The translations under genes and the position numbers were made by a program. Of a DNA stretch of 62,502 nucleotides, positions 54,401-62,502 are shown piece by piece. The DNA comes from CAYSCS01 sp964429695 (GTDB lineage: Bacteria > Acidobacteriota > Aminicenantia > Aminicenantales > Aminicenantaceae). The stretch is from the NCBI GenBank assembly GCA_964429695.1, contig CAYSCS010000001.1:1-62502 (forward strand), written 5' to 3'. The notes beneath the pieces were generated by a model. That model made no database searches. It was not told the origin of the DNA and saw only the letters and a program-made list of their open reading frames with translations. The stretch's first letter is position 1. Each line of letters starts with the position of its first letter.

Positions 54401-57400
54401 AGAGTTAAAGAGCGACGAACTGCTCAAAGAGGGTTTAAAACAGCTCAGGGATATAAAGGAAAATGAAGCTTCGCTTCTTTACGCCCCAAATCCACATCTT
54501 CTTGTTCGGTCGCTTGAAGTCTTGAATATTCTCACCAATGCAGAAATCATCCTCAATTCCTGCCTCTTGCGCAAGGCAAGCTCAAAGCACCTTCACTTCC
54601 TTCGGCTCGATTACCCCGAGATTGACCCTCCTCACTGGCATAAGTTCATAACCATAAGATTGGAAGAGGATGAGGTTGTAAGCGGAGAAAAGCCCCTCGA
54701 TTATTACGGCAATCTTGAGGAAAACTACGAGCGCCACAATCAAGAATACTTGAAAGGACTGAAAGAATGAAAAATAAAAAGCCCTTTGTGTTTGTGAAAA
54801 AAGCCAAAACTTCCCCGATAGCCATTGACCCCGAACTGTGTAATGGATGCAATCAGTGCCTAGAGGTATGCCAGGTGGATATCTTCATCCCCAACCCAGA
54901 AAAGGGAAAACCGCCCCTTCTCCTCTATCCAGAAGAATGCTGGTATGATGGGAGTTGTGTTGAGGCCTGCCCAGTTCCTGGTGCCATAAAGCTTATCCAT
55001 CCCCTGATGAATCGAGTTCACTGGAAAGAGAAAAAATAAAAGCTCGAATCCGCTTATCTTTTGAAATCTTTCTTAGTTCATGCCTTTTTAAAAAATGAAA
55101 CATCTTGAAATATAAAATAATTAAAAAACTTTTTTAGCCCTAATCTTCTCTTTCGAAACATCATTTTTCAATAAGCTCCAAAATTATGCCTCATTTTTTA
55201 GCCAGGTTCTCCCCTTAGTTAACAAAATATTATGCATCGAAAAGTAACTGAGAGATAGCATTGAAGAAGACGAAGGATTAAGAGCCTTGAGATTGGTTAA
55301 AGAATGAAGAAAGGACTTTATGCTGCTTTATTAATCTTAATTTTTTTAGGAAAAGAAAATATCTACTTCTTTTCCTCTTTTTCCTGGTTCATTTTAAAAA
55401 CTCCAGTTATCTAGGTTAATAATGGTGGCTTATCCCGCCTTTTTGCGGAGATAAAAAGAATTTACAGCCGCCTGAGAGTTGATTCAGCCGATAGATTTCA
55501 CTATTCAAAAGGATAATCAGGTTAAGATAAATTAAGAATAAATAAGATAAAATGCTCTAATTGTCGATTTTGCTCTACAGTACTTCATCTAGAGCCCCTT
55601 TATAAGCCTAAAGACAAGCTAAATTTTTTGGGTTTATCCAGATAAAATCCGGAAGAACCATAATGTTCTCTTTAAGGGGATAAGAACGAATGGAGGAAAA
55701 AATGTTACAGCACATTATTCCTTCAAGAATCAATAATTTGGAGGAGGGCTTTAAGATTAAGATTCATTTAAAAAGCCATTAAAAAATTGAAAAGCTTGGA
55801 TTCTCTAGGGCTTTATTTTTGACTCGGGTTTTGTGCTCAGACTCTAGACAGGCATTTGATTAATTTCTCAACCATTTTTCAAGAATATCAGATTGAAGTT
55901 GAGTCGGGTTCGGCAGAGGTCTTATTTCATAATTTCCCGGCTCACCCCTTGATAAGGGCATCTCAATCTCAAGGCCTGCATAGCCGAGATAGCGGGGATA
56001 ATCGATTTCTTTAACCGTATAGGCATACTCAAAAAAATCGGAAAGCTTACAGCCTGCAATTTTTTCACAGGCTTCCTGAAATTCCTCGTCAGTGAATCCT
56101 CTTTTTAATTCTTTGTAGAATTTTTTATAGAGATAGCGCATCACATCGTCGAGTGACTTCTGGTTTTTCGTCTCGTATCTTATCTTTAAGTCGAGTAACA
56201 TTCCCAGCACAGCTCCTTTGGAATAATAAGAAACCGTGGTTTCAGGTGCATTTCCTCCCCGCGCAAAGAAAGGCTGAATCCAGGTGTTGAAGCTTGCTTC
56301 GGCCACAGACTGGCAGAGATGACCCGAAAAATTCTCGTAGCTCCTGATCTGGTTTTCCATGTAATCGAGAATCTCATCCCGAGTCAATAATCCAGCTCGA
56401 TTCAAGATTAGGTACTCGTAATAAACGGTGAATCCCTCAGACACCCAGAGCATCTTTGTATAATTTTCCCTGTCGTAGTCAAAAGGACCGAGAGCAATCG
56501 GTCGAATCCTTTTCACATTATAGAGATGAAAAAATTCATGAGCCACAAAACACAGCCAGCGTTTATAGGCCTTTGGATTTTCAAAATCAGGGACTCTGGT
56601 GAAAATAGCCATCGAATTCTGATGTTCAAGCCGCCCTGCCCTTCTCCCATCATGATGAAGGTGTAATGACGGTAAGGGATCTCACCCATGAGAGCGGCGG
56701 CTGACTCAACTATTTTTTTAAGGAAAGAAGCCATTTTTTCTTGGTCAAATTCCTCTCTCTCATTGACTACAACTCGATGAAGAATTCCCATGACATCAAA
56801 ATAAAAGACTTGCTGATTCCCGATGAATATCGGGCAATCATAAAGGGTATCGAAGTCAGGAGCAAAAAATGTATCTGGTTCACCCTCCACGCTCTCGAGT
56901 CCGGTTGAGATTTGGCTGAAACTGTGATGTGGTTTTACCCTGATTTTAACCGGACGGGCAATCTTTCCTGAAACATGCATGAAGATACTGGTTGGTGAGA
57001 TATAGGCATAGCTTTCATCCAGATAACTATCAGCCACTGATTTTTCAAAGGCATAGACATCATAACTTACCGCTACAGATTTTGACTTACCCGTCTTTAC
57101 CCTCCAGGTGTTTTTCGAAGTCTTCTCCCACGCAAGCTCATTCCCTAAACCATCTTGAGCCTTGAATCTAACCACATTCTTTGCAAAATCCAGGATCCGA
57201 TAATAACCCGGGGTCCAGGCTGGCATTTTAAAATCGAGCTCCTCATCCTTTACACCTTCATAGCGAAAGACAACATGATAGTAATGCGAAGCTGGGTCTT
57301 CCATGCTCACCGTAAAGGACATAAATTCTTGAGGTGCCTTTATAAGCCCACATGAAAGGAGGAAAACACAAAGAAAGGAAAGGGAATTTCTCGTTGATAT

Positions 57401-60400
57401 TTTTCGCAAGGGTTTCTTCATTTTCTCTTCTTCCTGAAAAAGCTAATTTTCTGGAATTTTTTGGCCAAGCTCAACGGCTTTAATAGGAGGTGAAGAACCT
57501 TAAATTAGCTCTTCTTTCTCGACTTCTTTAGAGTCTTGAGGAAAGAAAAGTACGCCCGGAGGGACTTGAACCCCCGGCCTTCTGATTCGTAGTCAGACGC
57601 TCTATCCAACTGAGCTACGGGCGCTTCCCTTTATTTTCAATAACTTAGATAGCTTGCTACTATTCCCATTTTGGCTTTGGTGTCCAAATAGTGTCCATAA
57701 GCTATCCAACCTTTCCATGGCTTCCTGGACATATTCTGGGGAAAGATGAGAATAGCGCATGGTCATTCTTATCTCCTTGTGACCCATTACCTGCTGAACT
57801 GTTTTAAGGTCTACTCCCTGCATAACTAAATATGATCCAAAGGTATGACGGAGGTCATGAAAGCGAAAATCCTCAATTCGTGCTCGCTTTATGGCTGATG
57901 AAAAAGCCTTTTTTATATCTTTAAAAGGTTGACCATTCCGGTCAGAAAAAACATAGTCTCCCTTTGCTTTGAGGGAGAGCTTTGAAAGTTCTCGGTAAAG
58001 TGTCTGATTGATTGGGATCACTCTTGATTCATTATTTTTTGCGTTAATTACTGTGATCTTCCGATTTTTAAGGTCTACCTGAGGCCATCTTAAGCTGAGG
58101 AGCTCAGACTTTCTCATGCCGGTGTTCAAAGCAGTGACAACAATTGGCCGGATATGATTAGAGCAAGCATTAAGAAGCCTCTCTACCTCATCAGGATTCA
58201 AATACCTCAAGCGACCGGGCGGCTCTTTTAGAAGCTTAACTCCCTTTGCAGGGTTTACCTTCACATACCCCCACTCTATAGCCTTGGTATACATATGCTT
58301 TAGGCAGGCCAGCTCTCGATTGACTGTGGCAGGTGCGACCTTTTCCAACCTCATCGCCTTGTACTTTTCTATCATCTGGGGAGTAATCTCAAAAATGTAT
58401 TTATTCTTAAAAAAAGAGACTAAACGAGCAATGCAGGTCCGGTCCTGGCGCTGATAAGTTGACTGGGCTTTATTGGCCTTAGAATAATCCAGATATTTCT
58501 GGGCAAAATCTTCGAAAAGAACTTTCTTCTCATCAAAAATGCCAAGAAACTCGCCTCTGGCAATTTTTAACTGCACATCATTTAGAACTTGCATCGCCAG
58601 TTTCTTTGAGGGGCCGATTTTTTTCCTTTTCCGCCGCCCTTTATAATAATAATCGATATACCAATTTTTCCCTTTCTTAAAGATGCTCATTATCTTCCGT
58701 TTTTAATCAGATATTATATTGCCATACTTTGCTTTTGATGTAAAGATTCTGTACTGGTTTTCATATGATATGATACACATGGATCTTCAAAAAACATGAA
58801 AGGCAGGTACAATGGATGCCGTATGACAATATACGGCACAATTCTTCCCGGAGCGGCATCCATTGCCCGTTCCGCTGCTCTGGTCAATTCGTTAACTGAA
58901 CGGGCTAAATACAAAATCAAGGTTCTGGATTGGCACAGAACTCATGGAAACAACAATTCTTTGACTGCCAGACACTTCGGTATTGGAAGAATGACGTTGT
59001 ATCGATGGATTAGACGATTTAAACATCAGGGAGTGATAGGACTGAATGAAAACTCCAGAAAACCTAAGCATTTAAGACAACCTACCACTTCTTGGAATAC
59101 GGTAATCAGAATAGTCCAACTAAGAAAGCAGTATCCTGCCTGGTCAAAGTACAAACTTAGAGCTCTCCTCTCCAGAGAAGGAATTCAAGTATCAGCCAGC
59201 ACAGTAGGCAGAGTGTTAAAGAGAAGAGGACTAATTAACTTGAAAATATCTAAGAAAAGGAGAAGGGCTGCCTTACGTCCCAAGGCACGTTTTCCTCGAG
59301 GATTACGAATATCTGAAGCTGGAGATATGATTCAAATGGATACAAAGCATATTATGTTGCCAGGAGGCAAAAGATTCTACCAGTTCACTGCTATTGATGT
59401 GTTAACCAAAAGAAAGGTAATAAGAGTATATCCTTCTGAATCTTCCAGGAATGGAGCTAAATTTCTTGAGGAGTGTTTAGTCGGATTTCCCTTCCCTATT
59501 AAGGCAATTCAGACAGATAATGGTTCTACCTTCTTGAAAGAGTTTGACAAACTCTGCCAGATAAAAAGAATCCCCCATTACTTTATTTATCCCAGGAATC
59601 CTAAACAGAATACCTATGTAGAAATCTCTCAGGAGGCTGATAAAAGAGAGTTCTACCAACAGGGAAATGTCTACTCTATCTTACCGGTGATGCAAAAAAA
59701 GGCTAAAGAATGGGAAGACATCTGGAACAATGTCCGTCCCCATGAAGCCCTTGGCCAGCTTACTCCTTCTGAGTATCTCTGGAAACTCCAGATGCATGGC
59801 CTATCAACCAGAAATGTCATTATTTTACAAACTTAAGGTGTATCACATGTATCTGAACCTAGACATATACCAGTCAGCATCGAAGATTTTATAGAGTCTC
59901 TCAAGGGAAACATTATCGCCGTTCATCCTCTGCTTATTGAGCCAGGAAAGGGCAGAATGGACGGCGCTCCCCAGAGCCAGACCAGAGGGCTTGAAAGGCT
60001 TTGGAATTTCATCAATATACTGAAACTTGTACTTGAGGCTGCATTGGGAATAAAGACTTATTTGACTGTTAGAAAGGTGTTCTATCATCCCCGCCTCCTT
60101 TTGTCTCTTCCAGCAGCCGCTCGATCATCTTGCTTGCCTCGAGTTTGGAGATTTCTTTTAAGGAATCAACCTGGAAGAGGTCTTTAAGTTGCTGGTGTGC
60201 CTTATCTCCCTCAATTCCGTGCTCAGCCAGAATTCTAAATAGATACCTCTTTTGGGCATCGGTCATTTTCGGTTCCTCCTCTTGCTGCTCTCTGCTTTGA
60301 ACTTTTTCCTTTCTTGCCTCTCTTTTCTGATCAGCAGAAACCTCTGGGCTATCCTCTAAGACTACCTCTTTCTCATAGAGGTAGAGAACTAGGATAACCT

Positions 60401-62502
60401 TGCCATCCGGAGTTCTCAGTTCAAGACACTTTGCCTTGCTTTTCATAGGTTTATCCTCCTATTATTAGATTTTTTAAGGTTCTTTTTTCACCTTATCTTA
60501 AAGAAAGGGCTAAACAAGGCGGGAGGATTTATTCTTAAAGAGAATAATTCCTTTCTTTTACCTTAATTTCTGGGGATTTATCATGAAGATATATGACAAA
60601 ATTAAATAAAAACAAAGAGGAGATCACACCTTTTGCTGTGACCAATTATCGAGACATAAGAAAGAGATTTGGGATAAAAGATGAGAACCGAAGAGGCCAT
60701 ATGTATATCATAGGAAAGACTGGAACTGGCAAATCTACTTTGATTGAAAATTTAGCTATCTCAGATATTAAAAGAGACAATGGTTTGGCACTTATTGACC
60801 CTCATGGAGATTTAGCTGAGGATATTTTGCATTTTGTTCCTAAAAGGAGAATTGCGGATGTCATCTATTTCAATCCCGCAGATTTGGAATATCCAATTGC
60901 CTTTAACCCTTTAGAGAAAGTCTCTCCCGATTATCGTCATCTTGTAGTCTCCGGCCTTCTTTCAGTGTTCAAAAAGATTTGGCCTGAGTTCTGGGGGCCA
61001 AGGCTTGAGCATATCCTAAGGCACGCTCTTTTAACTCTTCTGGAATATTCTCAGAGCACACTCCTGGAAATTCCAAGGCTTTTAACGGATAAAGAGTTTC
61101 GAAATGATGTTTTAAAACAGGTTTCACACCAACAGCTCAGAGAATTCTGGCAATTTGAATTTGAGAAGTATTCTGCCTGGCTCAGGTCTGAGGCCATCTC
61201 TCCGATTCTAAATAAAGTGGGGCAATTCTTAACCAGCCTGCCCCTAAGGAATATCGTCGGCCAGAGAGAAAACACCTTCGATTTAAGGAAGGTGATTGAT
61301 GAAGGAAAAATTCTGATTGTTAATCTGGCGAAAGGCAAGATCGGAGAAGACAATTGCTCACTTTTAGGAGCGATGATAGTGACCAAGATTCAATTGGCCG
61401 CCCTGAGCCGGTCTGATTTGCCGCAAGATAAGAGGAGACCCTTTTATCTTTATGTTGATGAGATCCATAATTTTCTAACCCTGTCCTTTGCCGATATTCT
61501 CTCTGAAGCCAGAAAATATGGGCTAAATCTAATCTTAGCCCATCAATATATCGAGCAACTAGATGAAAAAATCAGGGCGGCTATCTTCGGCAACGTCGGT
61601 ACGATTATCTCGTTCAGAATCGGTGCCGAAGACGCCAAATATCTGGCTGGGGAATTCTCCCCTGTTTTTGACGAGTCCGATCTAATCAATCTGCCCAATT
61701 ACCATATCTACCTCAAACTGATGATCTACGGCGTCACCTCCCAGCCTTTCAGCGCCGCGACCTTAACTCCGCCTGAAAAGGAGATATCCTGCAAGGGGGA
61801 CATCGTCAAGATATCAAGGGAAAAATACGCAAGGCCAAGAAAAGAGGTGGAAATGGAAATTTTATTTAGGAATAAGTTGGAATCCCCAAGAAAAAGCACG
61901 CAAGGATACCTCTTTTCTTAAAAAATCAGATTAAAGAATTCTACCGAGAATTAGCTATTCTTTTGGAGGCGGGTACAAGACATGCACGACTAAGATTAAG
62001 GAAGCTGAACAGAGAATAGCAGGAATTATGTAAACATCCCAAAGCTTTATCCACCAGTGTCCAAGAATCCAGCCCAGCCAGGCTCCAAACCATCCCACAC
62101 AAATTTCAGCAATAAATCCAACTATCCCCTTTCCTATCTTTATTTTCAGCAAAAAGAACAGGATAACTGATACCACAACGCTTATAACCAATAAAACGAG
62201 GAAAGCCCAGAAGTTCATTCCAGTCATTTTGCTTTTCCTCCTTATGATTTTTAGCTGAATAAAAGATAATGTCCTTTATCATAAATGTCAACATCAATTT
62301 TCATGAAGGAGATTGAAACAACTTTATTTACCAATCTCTTATCTCTTCTAAATCTCATGACCAGAGGCTTCCAATCTAATCCATCAATCCTTCTTTTGAC
62401 AGATGAAAAGATTGTATTTAAAACCAATCCCCACTGGCTGTTTATTGCTATCCCCGCGATTGTAATTTTCGTTCTCTGGCTCTTTTATCTTTTCTTCGCC
62501 TG

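Overview
The window reads as a chromosomal segment of a moderately AT-rich, Gram-negative, probably anaerobic and proteolytic bacterium. Two ~900-residue TonB-dependent receptors with an N-terminal carboxypeptidase-regulatory-like domain, many exported peptidases and amidohydrolases, Tat-exported oxidoreductases and a zf-HC2/ECF/DUF4097 operon together suggest an Acidobacteriota-type genome, with candidate class Aminicenantia my best guess. That placement is an inference from gene content; no rRNA or other phylogenetic marker is present.

Layout. 1-284: 5' end of an IS1380-type transposase cut by the window edge. 470-6437: a plus-strand group with an NTF2-like secreted protein carrying an amber codon, a secreted tandem DUF4438 protein, a secreted metal-dependent amidohydrolase, an ANKH/MATE-like membrane transporter and a creatininase-family amidase. 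6701-8626: ferritin-like protein and a Tat-exported glycosylasparaginase. 8820-11002: TetR regulator plus radical SAM enzyme, then tRNA-Gly(CCC), a LipM-like octanoyltransferase and an unknown protein. 13261-16377 (minus): envelope-stress-like operon of ECF sigma, anti-sigma, two LiaI/LiaF-like membrane proteins and a DUF4097 protein, with a recognisable ECF promoter. 16378-17737: gene-poor, decayed DNA. 17738-21794: Rrf2 regulator and a complete PstSCAB-type ABC transporter that share a promoter/operator block. 21930-23067: wreck of an ISL3 element.

23418-57421 is dominated by export and digestion of peptides and modified amino acids: Tat aldo/keto reductase with ferredoxin domain, N-acyl-D-amino-acid deacylase, two TonB receptors, an Ntn hydrolase fused to TPRs, a second secreted amidohydrolase, three S10-type serine carboxypeptidases plus one S10 pseudogene, two M61-like metallopeptidases (one frameshifted), two paralogous GntR regulators, a Tat-exported PLP enzyme, a sodium:solute symporter and a flavoprotein/ferredoxin pair. 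A plausible reading is that the receptors take up peptides, periplasmic carboxypeptidases and aminopeptidases trim them, amidohydrolases release blocked residues, and the symporter imports the products. ISL3 fragments and ISL3-like terminal repeats, including a ~196 bp MITE, are scattered through this part.

57551-62502 is the end of an integrated mobile element. A tyrosine integrase gene runs into the 5' half of tRNA-Arg(ACG) and takes its last seven codons and its stop codon from the tRNA sequence. Behind it lie an IS481-type insertion that has truncated a RecB-like nuclease gene, a small recombination-associated protein, a TraD/VirD4-like coupling ATPase, a small membrane protein and a gene cut by the right edge.
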